Shown here: positions 40,202-48,298 of the stretch, in pieces
How positions within the stretch are numbered: position 1 is the stretch's first letter
Layout: each line of letters starts with the position of its first letter
Assembly (NCBI GenBank): GCA_947252755.1
Contig: CAMXWV010000003.1
Location: forward strand, 62,001 to 126,000
From: an uncultured Dermabacter sp.
GTDB taxonomy: Bacteria > Actinomycetota > Actinomycetes > Actinomycetales > Dermabacteraceae
DNA length: 64,000 nt
Direction of reading: 5' to 3'
Position numbers and translations under genes: made by a program
The notes under the pieces: generated by a model
Database searches by the model: none
What the model was told of the DNA's origin: nothing
What the model saw: the letters and a program-made list of their open reading frames with translations, nothing else

Positions 40202-41299
40202 GTGACGGACAGTCCGGACTCCACTGTGCAGCCTGGGGGCGCGCGGCCAGCCGGCGCGGCCTTGACCGGCGGGCAGCCTGACGCTGCGCTCTCCGCCTCC
40301 GCGCGGCCTGACGCCGCACAGCCTGCCGGCGCGCTCTCCGCCTCCGCGCGGCCTGACGCCGCACAGCCTGACCTCTCAAGTCTTACGGCGCTGCGGCGGC
40401 TGCGAGAGCTCCTCATCCCGCTGGGCGAACGCCCCACCGTGGTGGGTCTGGACGTGGACGGCACCCTGCTCGGCTACACCATGCGCATGTCCCCAGCGGT
40501 GCAGAACGCTCTCACCGCGCTGAATGACACGCACCACTCCACGGTGATCGCCACTGGGCGCGGCCTGTCCAAGACCCTGCCGATCGTGCACGCGGCGGGC
40601 GTGCGCCACGGGTATGCGGTATCCGCGAACGGTGCCGTGACCGCGCGCATCGTTGACGGCGATCACGAGATCGTGGACACCCGCACGTTCAATCCCGCCG
40701 CAGCGCTGGAGATGATGCACGAGGCAGTGCCCGGCGCGCGTCACGCCATCGAAACCGTGAACGGTGATTTCTACGCCACCGAGTCCTTCCGTGACACCGA
40801 GTTCGGCATCCACGCGCAACAAGCCTCTTTCGAGGAGCTCATCCAGCATGATGACGTGATCCGCGTAGTGGTGACGAAGCCGGACATGCCGATCGAGGAG
40901 TTCCGCGAAAACGTTCAGACGGTGGGCCTGCACGGCGTGCAGTACGCGGTGGGCCGCACCGCGTGGCTTGACCTTGCCGCGCCGGGCGTGACTAAGGCGA
41001 GCGCGCTCGCGACCGTAGCGGACCGGCTCGGCATCGACCAGCTGCTCGCACTGGGCGACGGGGACAATGATCGTGAAATGCTTCGCGCCGCCGATGTGGG
41101 CATTGCAATGGGCCAGGCCAGTGACTTCGTCAAAGAATCGGCGGACGCGGTGACCGCGTCGATCGATGCTGACGGCGCAGCGATCGTGCTGAACCTGCTG
41201 ATGGGGCGGGAGCCGTTCGCGGAGTCCGCGCCCGGAGCGGAAGCGCCGTCTGTTGGGGACGAGCTGCGTGATGAGGCTGGTGCAGGCGGCGGCGAATGA
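40202..41299 (+). CDS. HAD superfamily (Cof-type, IIB) phosphatase
   Basis: A 365-residue protein starts at GTG 40202, directly after the serS stop, so the two are co-translated. The first 60 residues are disordered and contain a 15-residue tandem duplication (see repeat at 40286). The phosphatase domain starts VVGLDVDGTLLGYT (catalytic DxDGT), has VIATGRGLSKTL (motif II), a C2-type cap, and GDGDNDREMLRAADVGIAMGQA (motif IV). Cof-type enzymes act on sugar phosphates or pyridoxal phosphate; the substrate here is unknown. Confidence 0.88.
   Translation: MTDSPDSTVQPGGARPAGAALTGGQPDAALSASARPDAAQPAGALSASARPDAAQPDLSSLTALRRLRELLIPLGERPTVVGLDVDGTLLGYTMRMSPAVQNALTALNDTHHSTVIATGRGLSKTLPIVHAAGVRHGYAVSANGAVTARIVDGDHEIVDTRTFNPAAALEMMHEAVPGARHAIETVNGDFYATESFRDTEFGIHAQQASFEELIQHDDVIRVVVTKPDMPIEEFRENVQTVGLHGVQYAVGRTAWLDLAAPGVTKASALATVADRLGIDQLLALGDGDNDREMLRAADVGIAMGQASDFVKESADAVTASIDADGAAIVLNLLMGREPFAESAPGAEAPSVGDELRDEAGAGGGE
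40286..40370 (+). repeat. exact 40-base tandem duplication inside HAD gene
   Basis: The 40 bases at 40286-40325 recur identically at 40331-40370, period 45, in frame. They encode ALSASARPDAAQP twice within the N-terminal tail of the HAD phosphatase. The perfect identity points to recent expansion and a likely length-variable site. Confidence 0.92.
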
Positions 41300-41946
41300 C
41301 TGACGCTCAGTCCGGTCCGGAGGAGACGAACCCGGCGCCCCCGGAGGGGACGGCCCCGGCGCTCCCGGCAGCGGCGAATCCGGAGCCGACTGCGCTCGCG
41401 GACTCCGGCCCGGCAGCAGCGAATCCCGCGCCTCCGGCGGCGATGAATCCGGCGCTGACTGCGCTCGCGGATTCTGGCATTGAGCATGAGGTTCGGCCCG
41501 TGGCGCGCGCTCGGTCCCTGGAGGAAGCAGCAGCGGCGCGGGGCCTGAGGCCGGGTGAGCTGATCAAGTCGATGGTGGTGCGGTTCAATTCAGCCGGCAG
41601 CAGCTCGGATGCGAAAGCCCGGGAGTACGCCGTGATCATGTTGCCCGGAGATCTCGCCATCTCCTGGAAGAAGCTGCGTGCCTACCTGGGGACGAGTCGG
41701 GCGGCGATGCCGGATGCGGATGAAGCCCGTGAGGTGACGGGCTTTGAGCGTGGCACGATCACCCCGTTCGGGCATGGCCTGCGGATCATTGCCGATGTGC
41801 GAGTGCCAAAGGGGCGGATTTCGTTCGGCTCGGGACAGCACGACCTTGCCGTGTTCGCCAACGGCGCCGACGTGCTACGTGCAGTGCATGCCGAAGTGGC
41901 GGACGTTGCCGATGACGCCGACGATGCTGGGCGTGGGGGCGCCTAG
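41296..41946 (+). CDS. YbaK/ProX-type aminoacyl-tRNA deacylase family protein
   Basis: This 216-residue protein has a disordered N-terminal half with an imperfect repeat (NPAPP... and ALADSG twice), then a YbaK/EbsC domain from about residue 60. The lysine-containing motif GELIKSMVVRF, the AVIMLPGDLAISWKKL strand-helix and EVTGFERGTITPFGHGL are characteristic. Family members hydrolyse mischarged tRNAs such as Cys-tRNA-Pro. The start overlaps the HAD gene stop (ATGA), giving a three-gene serS-HAD-deacylase unit in which two products relate to tRNA charging. Confidence 0.85.
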   Translation: MTDAQSGPEETNPAPPEGTAPALPAAANPEPTALADSGPAAANPAPPAAMNPALTALADSGIEHEVRPVARARSLEEAAAARGLRPGELIKSMVVRFNSAGSSSDAKAREYAVIMLPGDLAISWKKLRAYLGTSRAAMPDADEAREVTGFERGTITPFGHGLRIIADVRVPKGRISFGSGQHDLAVFANGADVLRAVHAEVADVADDADDAGRGGA

Positions 41947-41984
41947 GGTGCTGGAGGCGCCTGTGACCAGGCCCCTCTCCCCGG

Positions 41985-42100
41985 GAGTGATACGTGGTCG
42001 ACGCGTGACGCACCCGTCGCCGCCCATGGAGCTTCCCCTTCTCGCGAGTGATACGTGTTCCACCTGAGGAGGGGTCTGGGGGTGGATGGGGTATCACACG
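41985..42100. repeat. dispersed palindromic element, CGAGTGATAC family, long copy A
   Basis: GAGTGATAC occurs at 41985 and, as CGAGTGATAC, at 42045-42054. The partner arm GTATCACACG is at 42091-42100, preceded by GGGTGGATGG. The 50 bases between the two GAGTGATAC words (GGTCGACGCGTGACGCACCC then CCATGGAGCTTCCCCTTCTC) are shared with copy B. Confidence 0.88.
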
Positions 42101-42206
42101 TGCAGCGGAAGGGTCGGGCCGGGGCCGCGACGGGAGCCACCGCCGGGCCGGGTCGCCGCACCTGCTTCGACGTTCTCTCGTGCTCGCTCTGGTCCGTTCC
42201 TCCCCA

Positions 42207-42323
42207 CGAGTGATACCTGGTCGACGCGTGACGCACCCTTCTCTGTCCATGGAGCTTCCCCTTCTCGCGAGTGATACGTGTTCTACCTGAGGAGGGGTCT
42301 GGGGGTGGATGGAGTATCACTCG
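42207..42323. repeat. dispersed palindromic element, CGAGTGATAC family, long copy B
   Basis: CGAGTGATAC at 42207-42216 and 42268-42277 and the partner arm GTATCACTCG at 42314-42323 repeat the plan of copy A, 222 bases downstream, with only a few differences over about 115 bases. The 3' portion (CGAGTGATAC to GTATCACTCG) is the same module as the solitary copy at 5993-6048. Confidence 0.88.
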
Positions 42324-42474
42324 TGGAGTAGGAAGCTGGGTCACGGCCGGGTGGGCGGGAACCTGCTAGGCTGAACGGGCCGATTTTCACCGGTGAGCAT
42401 GGTTCGTGCGTGGCCAGGTCTGAGGCCCAAGGTTCAGGCTGCCGTGCGCAGGCGAATCAGGTGAAGTCAGCATG

Positions 42475-42562
42475 GGAGCGTTGTCCGAGCGGCCGAAGGT
42501 GGCAGTCTTGAAAACTGCTGTACGGTAACCCCGTACCAAGGGTTCAAATCCCTTACGCTCCG
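42475..42562 (+). tRNA. tRNA-Ser (anticodon TGA)
   Basis: An 88-base cloverleaf: acceptor GGAGCGT pairs with ACGCTCC, the anticodon loop is CTTGAAA giving TGA, a long variable arm (TACGGTAACCCCGTA) identifies a class II tRNA, and the T-loop is TTCAAAT. Discriminator base is G (42562), as usual for Ser. CCA is not encoded. Followed by a strong terminator. Confidence 0.97.
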
Positions 42563-42568
42563 CAGTGT

Positions 42569-42604
42569 GAAGAGGGGGCGAGTCAAGCGACTCGCCTCCT
42601 CTTC
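42569..42604 (+). terminator. terminator hairpin after tRNA-Ser(TGA)
   Basis: Sixteen-base arms at 42569-42584 and 42589-42604 pair with one G-T wobble around the loop AAGC. A second small hairpin, CATTCCC with GGGAATG, follows at 42604-42623. Together they should stop transcription after the tRNA. Confidence 0.88.
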
Positions 42605-42623
42605 ATTCCCCGGATTGGGAATG

Positions 42624-42802
42624 CGCACGTGCCTGCGGACCGGAACGCGTTCCATGCGTGCTTGGGGACGTGCACGCGCTTTCCAAGGCCTCCTGGCCAG
42701 TGGCGAACCCCGCCCGTGCGTCACGGCGGGCCAGCGGCCACCAGTCCTGCGCCGCCAACCCCGCGCCACCAGCCGCACGCCATGACCCCCGCCCATGTGC
42801 CA
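42624..42802. other. gene-free stretch between tRNA-Ser terminator and tandem repeats
   Basis: About 180 GC-rich bases without a supported gene. Short open frames on either strand lack ribosome binding sites and domain content. With the tandem repeats that follow, this makes about 360 bases without a gene before the peroxiredoxin. Confidence 0.6.
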
Positions 42803-42922
42803 CCATGGGCCCCGTCTGTCTCGATCGGCCCCGTCTGCCACCATAGGCCCGTCTGTCACGATGGGCCTCGTCTGTCACGGTGGGCCCGTGGGTCCCAATG
42901 GGCCCCGTGTGCCACGATGGGG
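42803..42922. repeat. degenerate 18-19-base tandem repeat (minisatellite) upstream of peroxiredoxin gene
   Basis: About six and a half units of the type CGATGGGCCCCGTCTGTCA run head to tail and end at the peroxiredoxin start codon region. Units differ at one to five positions. The repeat occupies the place of the promoter and leader; no other promoter-like boxes are evident. Confidence 0.85.
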
Positions 42923-42924
42923 TC

Positions 42925-43404
42925 ATGAGCACTGAGAACGTGAAGCTGGCGGTGGGGGAGCAGGCCCCCGCGTTCAATCTGCCCGCTGCAGGCGGCGGCA
43001 CCATTTCCATTGATGACCTGCGGGGCAATCCCGCCGTGATCTGGTTCTACCCGCAAGCGATGACCAGCCTCTGCACCCGCCAAGCGGAGGACCTGCGCGA
43101 CAATTACGCGGACCTCACCGTGACCGGTGCGCGGATTGTGGGCATCTCCCCGGACCCCGTTGCGAAGCTCAACGAGTTCATCGAGAAGAAGAACCTGCCG
43201 TTCGATCTTCTCTCGGACGAGAACCACGCAGTGGGCCGTGCCTATGGTGCGTTCGGCACGAAGAACATGTACGGCCGAACCGTGGAGGGAGTCATCCGCT
43301 CCACGTTCGTGCTGGATGAGAACGGGATTCTAACCGCGGTGAAGTATCGCGTGGGCACCCCTAAGCACATCGACTTCGTGCAGCAGGCGCTCGGCCTGGG
43401 CTGA
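42925..43404 (+). CDS. peroxiredoxin (Bcp/AhpC-TSA family) with variant active-site motif
   Basis: A 159-residue thiol peroxidase would reduce peroxides with thioredoxin-type donors. The fold is clear: GEQAPAFNLPAAGGGTISIDDLRGNPAVIWFYP, VGISPDPVAKLNEFIEKKNLPFDLLSDENHAVGRAYGAFG, and RSTFVLDENGIL. The peroxidatic Cys50 is present, but the loop normally P-G-C-T in Bcp is S-L-C-T (MTSLCTRQAEDL). There is no second Cys nearby, so it should be a 1-Cys type. The start ATG at 42925 directly follows the tandem repeats. Confidence 0.9.
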   Translation: MSTENVKLAVGEQAPAFNLPAAGGGTISIDDLRGNPAVIWFYPQAMTSLCTRQAEDLRDNYADLTVTGARIVGISPDPVAKLNEFIEKKNLPFDLLSDENHAVGRAYGAFGTKNMYGRTVEGVIRSTFVLDENGILTAVKYRVGTPKHIDFVQQALGLG

Positions 43405-43489
43405 GCATGTTTTCCGGGGCACAGCAATTTGGAGGGCGCGCCGTGCGCCTGTAGGGTTGGTGTGCACGCGCTCGCCCTGACGTGCACCC

Positions 43490-43550
43490 GCACGCCTCGG
43501 CGTGCAGGAACTGAACGCTTCGGCGTGTAGGGCACCACGCTTCGGCGTGG
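43490..43550. repeat. three consecutive small tetraloop hairpins before tRNA-Ser
   Basis: GCACGC-CTCG-GCGTGC (43490-43505), ACGC-TTCG-GCGT (43515-43526) and CCACGC-TTCG-GCGTGG (43535-43550) are three separate stems with related arms. The last two carry C(TTCG)G, the most stable RNA tetraloop. They lie between the peroxiredoxin gene and tRNA-Ser(GCT). Confidence 0.85.
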
Positions 43551-43566
43551 AGAGCGTGGCGAGCAA

Positions 43567-43656
43567 GGAGACGTGGCAGAGCGGCCGAATGCGCTCCCCT
43601 GCTAAGGGAGTAGGTGGGAATGACCCGCCTCGGAGGTTCAAATCCTCTCGTCTCCG
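43567..43656 (+). tRNA. tRNA-Ser (anticodon GCT)
   Basis: A 90-base class II tRNA: acceptor GGAGACG with CGTCTCC, anticodon loop CTGCTAA giving GCT, long variable arm (TAGGTGGGAATGACCCGCCT), T-loop TTCAAAT, discriminator G at 43656. CCA is not encoded. It reads AGC/AGU codons. Confidence 0.97.
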
Positions 43657-43663
43657 CGTTCAC

Positions 43664-43706
43664 GAAGAGCCGCTGACCGGCGAAAGCACCAGGTCAGCGG
43701 CTCTTC
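43664..43706 (+). terminator. perfect 15-base terminator hairpin after tRNA-Ser(GCT)
   Basis: GAAGAGCCGCTGACC (43664-43678) and GGTCAGCGGCTCTTC (43692-43706) are exactly complementary around a 13-base loop, followed by TTCATG. Confidence 0.9.
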
Positions 43707-43765
43707 TTCATGCTGTTCGCGCAGTTCCCAGCCTCTGGCGCGCCGTGACTGGCCAGGATGGTGGC

Positions 43766-45199
43766 ATGGACGAACCAGCCGCAGCCGCCTCCAACACAGC
43801 CGCAGCCGCCACCGGCGAAGCCCCCACCAGCACTGCCACCCCCACCAGCACAGCCACTCCCACTGGCGCCGCGACCGATGCTGAGCGTCGGCTGTTCTCA
43901 CCGCCCGCAGGTCCGATCGTCGGCTGGGTTGACGGGGACCTGGTGCGCGCCACCGGCATCCGCTACGCCGTTGCAGAACGCTTCGAGAAACCGCGCCCTG
44001 CACCGGATCACACCGAGCCGTTCAGCGCGGATCGCTGGTCCCCGGCATGCCCTCAGAACTCTAATGAGGAGGGGGATCGGCTGTTCAGCCCGCTGCTCAG
44101 GGGCCTGGGCGAAACCGAACACTGCCAGTTCCTGTCCGTTACCGCACCCGCTGATGCCGTCCCGGGCGAGGATCTGCCCGTGATCGTGTGGATCCACGGC
44201 GGCTCCAATGTGAACGGCTGCGGCGACTCTTCCCTCACCGATCCGGGCACTCTGGTCCGCGAGCAGCGGGTTGTGGCAGTCACGGTCACCTACCGGCTCG
44301 GCGTGCTCGGCTATCTCGGCGCGGACGGCCGCCCCCACAACCTGGGCCTGCTGGACCAGGCGGAGGCGCTGCGCTGGGTGCGCCGGAACATCGCCGCGTT
44401 CGGCGGTGACCCGTCCGCGGTCACTGCCCTGGGTGAATCTGCGGGGGCCGACGCGATCGCCCATCTTCTTGCCGCGTTCCCGGATGAGCCGCTGATGGAC
44501 CGCGCAATTCTGGAGAGCGCCCCGCTCGGCTCCCGCCGAGAACGCGCCCGCCTGGTGCCGTTGGTCGCTTCCGCGCTCAGTGGCCTGAACGAAGCTTCCT
44601 CGCTGGAGGAGATCCTGGCCGCGGAAGCGGTGATCCGCCGCAGTGTCATGCGGCCTCAGGCCGGCACCGCCGTGGCCATGCCGTTCGGTGTGCAGTACGG
44701 TCATGATCCGCTCCCGGAGGAGGGTGAGGTTGAGGCGGCATGGCGCCGGGTTGCGCCCCGAGTGCCGATCCTGGTCACCACGATGGCCGATGAGATGCGC
44801 CTGTTCAGCCGTTCACTGCCGGTGGGGGCGCGTGTTGGGCAGGGGAGCAGGCTCGGTGAGGCGGCGCTGGATCGAGTGGAGCGGTGGGCGGACCGCACCG
44901 TGTTCACCCGCGGGGCGGATGAGCTCAGTGTGCTGTGGCGGGGCGCGGGCGGCTGCGCGCTGCGCTGTGAGATTCCGTGGCGCGCCCCGGGCAACCTGTT
45001 CGGCAGCGCGCACGGATTGGATGTGCTTCTCCAGTTCGGCAGCCGTGAGATCTGGGAGCAGGGCCTGCTGCTGCGCGGATCACGGTGGGAAGATTATGTG
45101 CGCGCGGGGCAGGTGCTGCGAGCGTATATCGGTGAGTTTGCACGCGGCGGGGATCCGGGACCGGGGGAGGCGGGCATCATTGAGCGCCGCGAGGTGTGA
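43766..45199 (+). CDS. type B carboxylesterase/lipase (PnbA-like)
   Basis: A 477-residue alpha/beta-hydrolase of the carboxylesterase type B family. A Thr/Ala-rich tail of about 38 residues precedes the domain. The fold is marked by GIRYAVAERFEKP, VWIHGGSNVNG (oxyanion hole), TVTYRLGVLGYL, ALRWVRRNIAAFGGDPSAVTALGESAGA (nucleophile Ser in GESAG), and FGSAHGLDVLLQFG with the probable catalytic His. It would hydrolyse carboxylic esters of unknown identity. ATG 43766 is the first that gives only the tail and domain; the frame upstream passes through the tRNA gene. Confidence 0.88.
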   Translation: MDEPAAAASNTAAAATGEAPTSTATPTSTATPTGAATDAERRLFSPPAGPIVGWVDGDLVRATGIRYAVAERFEKPRPAPDHTEPFSADRWSPACPQNSNEEGDRLFSPLLRGLGETEHCQFLSVTAPADAVPGEDLPVIVWIHGGSNVNGCGDSSLTDPGTLVREQRVVAVTVTYRLGVLGYLGADGRPHNLGLLDQAEALRWVRRNIAAFGGDPSAVTALGESAGADAIAHLLAAFPDEPLMDRAILESAPLGSRRERARLVPLVASALSGLNEASSLEEILAAEAVIRRSVMRPQAGTAVAMPFGVQYGHDPLPEEGEVEAAWRRVAPRVPILVTTMADEMRLFSRSLPVGARVGQGSRLGEAALDRVERWADRTVFTRGADELSVLWRGAGGCALRCEIPWRAPGNLFGSAHGLDVLLQFGSREIWEQGLLLRGSRWEDYVRAGQVLRAYIGEFARGGDPGPGEAGIIERREV

Positions 45200-45453
45200 A
45201 TCCTGCCGCGCTTCACGCTCACGGGCCGGACGGTCGTATCAATGCGCGGACATCCTCGCTAGAGTGAGAGAGTCCGTTCGGTGCCGACCGGGCGCGCACC
45301 CACCTGGGGTCCGGGCCTCTCGCATCGAACCCGGGACTGGAGAGCGCGTCGGCTGACCACCGACCACTGTCACCGGCGTTGTCGCCCGGCATTCGCCGCA
45401 TCACGGGCGTTGCCGCCCGGCATCCGCCGCTTCCGCAGCCCTGAGGAGACTGA

Positions 45454-48273
45454 GTGCTCAACGACGCGAACATTCCCACCCTGACGGCCGAATTCCCGGT
45501 TGTTGGGGATGACCCGCTGATCGACGCGCCCCTGCGCGCCACGGTCCGCCGCCTGTCCACCCTGCTCGGCGTCACCCTTGCCGAGCAGCACGGCCAGGAG
45601 CTGCTGGATCTTGTGGAGGAGGTTCGCCACCTGTCTAAGGCGAGCGCAGCCACCGAATCCCATGAGGACCTGCTGCGCGTGCAGAAGAAGCTTGCAGAGC
45701 TGCCGATTGAGCAGGCCACCGCCCTGACCCGCGCGTTCACCCAGTACTTCCTGCTGGCCAATGCCGCCGAGCAGGTGTACCGCGTGCGCGCTATCAAGGA
45801 TACTGACGCTTCTGACTCGTGGATTCCCGCCACGGTTGCGCAGATCGCTGAGCAGGCCGGCACCGAGCAGCTGCAGGCCACGCTCGACTCGCTCGATACG
45901 CGCCTCGTGTTCACCGCGCATCCCACGGAGGCGTCCCGCCGGGCTGTTCTGACGAAGCTGCGGCGCATCTCGGACCTGCTCGAGGAGGACACGAAGGAGG
46001 GGACGCGTGAGCGGGCCCGCCAGGATCGTCGTCTGGCAGAGACGATTGAGCTGCTGTGGCAGACCGATGAGCTGCGCGGAATCCAGCCCACCCCGCTGGA
46101 TGAGGCCCGCAACGCGCTCTATTACCTGCGTCAGATCTACGAGCACACCATGCCGTCCTTTTTGGAGGACCTGCGCGATGAGGTGCGTCGTCACGGCGCG
46201 GACCTGGACCCGCGGCAGGTGCCGCTGCGGTTCGGCTCGTGGATCGGCGGGGACCGGGACGGCAACCCGTTCGTCACCGCTGAGGTGACCCGTGAGGTGC
46301 TGCAGCTACAGGCGGATGCTGCTATCGATATTGCGAAGATGTTCATTGAGCGTCTGTTCTCTGACGCGTCCGTCTCCTCCACTCTGACCGGTGATGACGC
46401 TGAGCTGCGGGCCTCCATCGCGCGGGATATCGGCGCGGCTACCACCCTGGACGTGGACCAGGTGAAGCTGTTCGAGCGGGAGCCGGCTCGTTTGAAGCTG
46501 CTGATGATGCTGCACAAGCTTGAGGCGACCCGCCGCCGAATCACCGAGGGCGAGGCGCATGTTCCGCACCGGGACTACCTCACGGGTGATGAGCTGCAGG
46601 ATGATTTCGACCTGCTGCGTGAAGCGCTGCGCCGCCACCGGGGGGACCTAGCCGCTGATGGTGAGATTGCGATCGCTCAGTCGGTGCTCGCCGGGATCGG
46701 CCTGAATCTCGCGATCCTGGACGTGCGCGAGCACGCGGAGAAGCATCATGATCTGCTCGCGGACCTGTTCGACCGCCAAGGCGAGCTGGAACGCCCCTAC
46801 GCTGAGCTGAGCGCTGAGGAGCGGGGTGAGCTGCTCAGCCGTGAGCTGGGGGCTCGTCGACCGCTGGTGGGCGCGCTGGACACCACCGAGGATTCCATGC
46901 TGCGGGACGGCAATGCGAACACGTTCAATGTGTTCCGTGAGATCCGCGCCGCTCACCGCACCTTCGGCACCGGCGCAATCCAAACGTACATCGTGTCCAT
47001 GACCCGCGGCGCGGATGACATTCTGGCCGTGGCTCTGCTTGCCCGTGAGGCCGGCCTGGTGGACCTGCACGGCCCTAATCCGCGCGCTGACATCGGCTTC
47101 ACCCCGCTGCTGGAGACCGTGGAGGAGCTGCGCAACGCCGGTGACATCCTTGATGAGCTGCTGAGCGATGAGAACTACCGGGAGCTGGTGCGGCTGCGCG
47201 GGGATCGCCACGAAGTCATGCTCGGCTATTCGGACTCCAATAAGGAGTCCGGTGTGCTCACCTCCCAGTGGGAGATTCATCAGGCGCAGCGCCGCCTGCG
47301 AGACGTGGCTGCGCGCCACAATGTGACCCTTCGGCTCTTCCACGGCCGCGGCGGCACCGTGGGCCGTGGCGGCGGCCCCACGTACGACGCGATCCTCGCC
47401 CAGCCGAACGGCGTGCTCGAAGGGGAGATCAAGTTCACCGAGCAGGGTGAGGTCATCTCCGATAAGTACACGCTGCCGGTGCTGGCCCGCGAGAACCTAG
47501 ACCTGTCGCTCGCGGCTGTGATGGAGGGCTCTGCGCTGCATGTTGAGCCGCGCACCCTGAAGGAGGACCGGGACCGCTTCGGGGAGGTCATGGATGTGGT
47601 GTCCGACGCGTCCTTCGCGCAGTACCGCACCCTCATCGATGATCCTGATCTGCCGGAGTACTTCGTGCTGTCCACTCCGGTGGAGCAGCTCGGCGAGCTG
47701 AAGATCGGTTCGCGCCCGTCCAAGCGCACCACAAGCGAGAAGGGCCTGGACGGCCTGCGGGCGATCCCGTGGGTGTTCGGCTGGACGCAGTCCCGGCAGA
47801 TCGTGCCGGGCTGGTTCGGCGCCGGTTCAGGCCTGAAGGCTGCGCGTGAGGCGGGCCTGGAGGATGAGCTGCGGACCATGTACCAGAAGTGGAACTTCTT
47901 CCGCACCACGATCTCCAACGTGGAGATGACCCTGGCAAAAACGGATATGAACATCGCTGCCAGCTATGTGCACGGCCTGGTGCCCACGCGCCTGTGGCAT
48001 GTGTTCGATGTGATCCGCGCGGAGTATGAGCTCACCGTCTCTGAGATCGAGCGGCTCACCGATGTGGTGGAGCTGCTGGACAAGAACCCGGTGCTGAAGC
48101 GCACGCTGGCGGTGCGGGACCGCTACCTGGATCCGATCAGTCACATGCAGGTGGCGATGCTGCAGCGCGTGCGCGATGCGCAGTCCCGGGGTGAGGAAAT
48201 TTCCGAGGATGAGAAGCGTGCGCTTCTCACCACGATCAACGGGGTGGCAGCCGGCCTGAAGAACACCGGCTGA
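45454..48273 (+). CDS. ppc: phosphoenolpyruvate carboxylase
   Basis: A 939-residue anaplerotic enzyme makes oxaloacetate from PEP and bicarbonate. The catalytic His156 lies in LVFTAHPTEASRR. Further motifs are GGDRDGNPFVTAEVT, LGYSDSNKESGVLTSQW, FHGRGGTVGRGGGP (Arg/Gly-rich catalytic loop), and FGWTQSRQIVPGWFG. The C-terminus, TINGVAAGLKNTG, is typical of the bacterial enzyme. The start is GTG 45454 with AGGAG five bases upstream. The 254 bases before it contain an imperfect direct repeat of a CCCGGCATCCGCCGC-type word but no gene. Confidence 0.97.
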   Translation: MLNDANIPTLTAEFPVVGDDPLIDAPLRATVRRLSTLLGVTLAEQHGQELLDLVEEVRHLSKASAATESHEDLLRVQKKLAELPIEQATALTRAFTQYFLLANAAEQVYRVRAIKDTDASDSWIPATVAQIAEQAGTEQLQATLDSLDTRLVFTAHPTEASRRAVLTKLRRISDLLEEDTKEGTRERARQDRRLAETIELLWQTDELRGIQPTPLDEARNALYYLRQIYEHTMPSFLEDLRDEVRRHGADLDPRQVPLRFGSWIGGDRDGNPFVTAEVTREVLQLQADAAIDIAKMFIERLFSDASVSSTLTGDDAELRASIARDIGAATTLDVDQVKLFEREPARLKLLMMLHKLEATRRRITEGEAHVPHRDYLTGDELQDDFDLLREALRRHRGDLAADGEIAIAQSVLAGIGLNLAILDVREHAEKHHDLLADLFDRQGELERPYAELSAEERGELLSRELGARRPLVGALDTTEDSMLRDGNANTFNVFREIRAAHRTFGTGAIQTYIVSMTRGADDILAVALLAREAGLVDLHGPNPRADIGFTPLLETVEELRNAGDILDELLSDENYRELVRLRGDRHEVMLGYSDSNKESGVLTSQWEIHQAQRRLRDVAARHNVTLRLFHGRGGTVGRGGGPTYDAILAQPNGVLEGEIKFTEQGEVISDKYTLPVLARENLDLSLAAVMEGSALHVEPRTLKEDRDRFGEVMDVVSDASFAQYRTLIDDPDLPEYFVLSTPVEQLGELKIGSRPSKRTTSEKGLDGLRAIPWVFGWTQSRQIVPGWFGAGSGLKAAREAGLEDELRTMYQKWNFFRTTISNVEMTLAKTDMNIAASYVHGLVPTRLWHVFDVIRAEYELTVSEIERLTDVVELLDKNPVLKRTLAVRDRYLDPISHMQVAMLQRVRDAQSRGEEISEDEKRALLTTINGVAAGLKNTG

Positions 48274-48298
48274 GCCGGCGGCTCTCCATCCGGCGGCG

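Larger units (their letters stand above)
41947..42474. other. gene-free region carrying two long copies of a palindromic repeat
   Basis: Between the YbaK-type gene and tRNA-Ser no coding sequence is supported. Two copies of a segment of about 116-120 bases (annotated separately) fill most of it. The last 100 bases before the tRNA hold its promoter, which I cannot delimit. Confidence 0.7.

Noticed and set aside
42803..42922. Tandem repeats upstream of peroxiredoxin as CRISPR or phage attachment cluster
   Set aside because: Units are contiguous and degenerate, there are no spacers, and no integrase or cas gene is nearby.
42475..43656. tRNA-Ser genes as genomic island insertion sites
   Set aside because: Neither tRNA 3' end is repeated downstream within the window and no integrase is present. 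Both are followed at once by intrinsic terminators.
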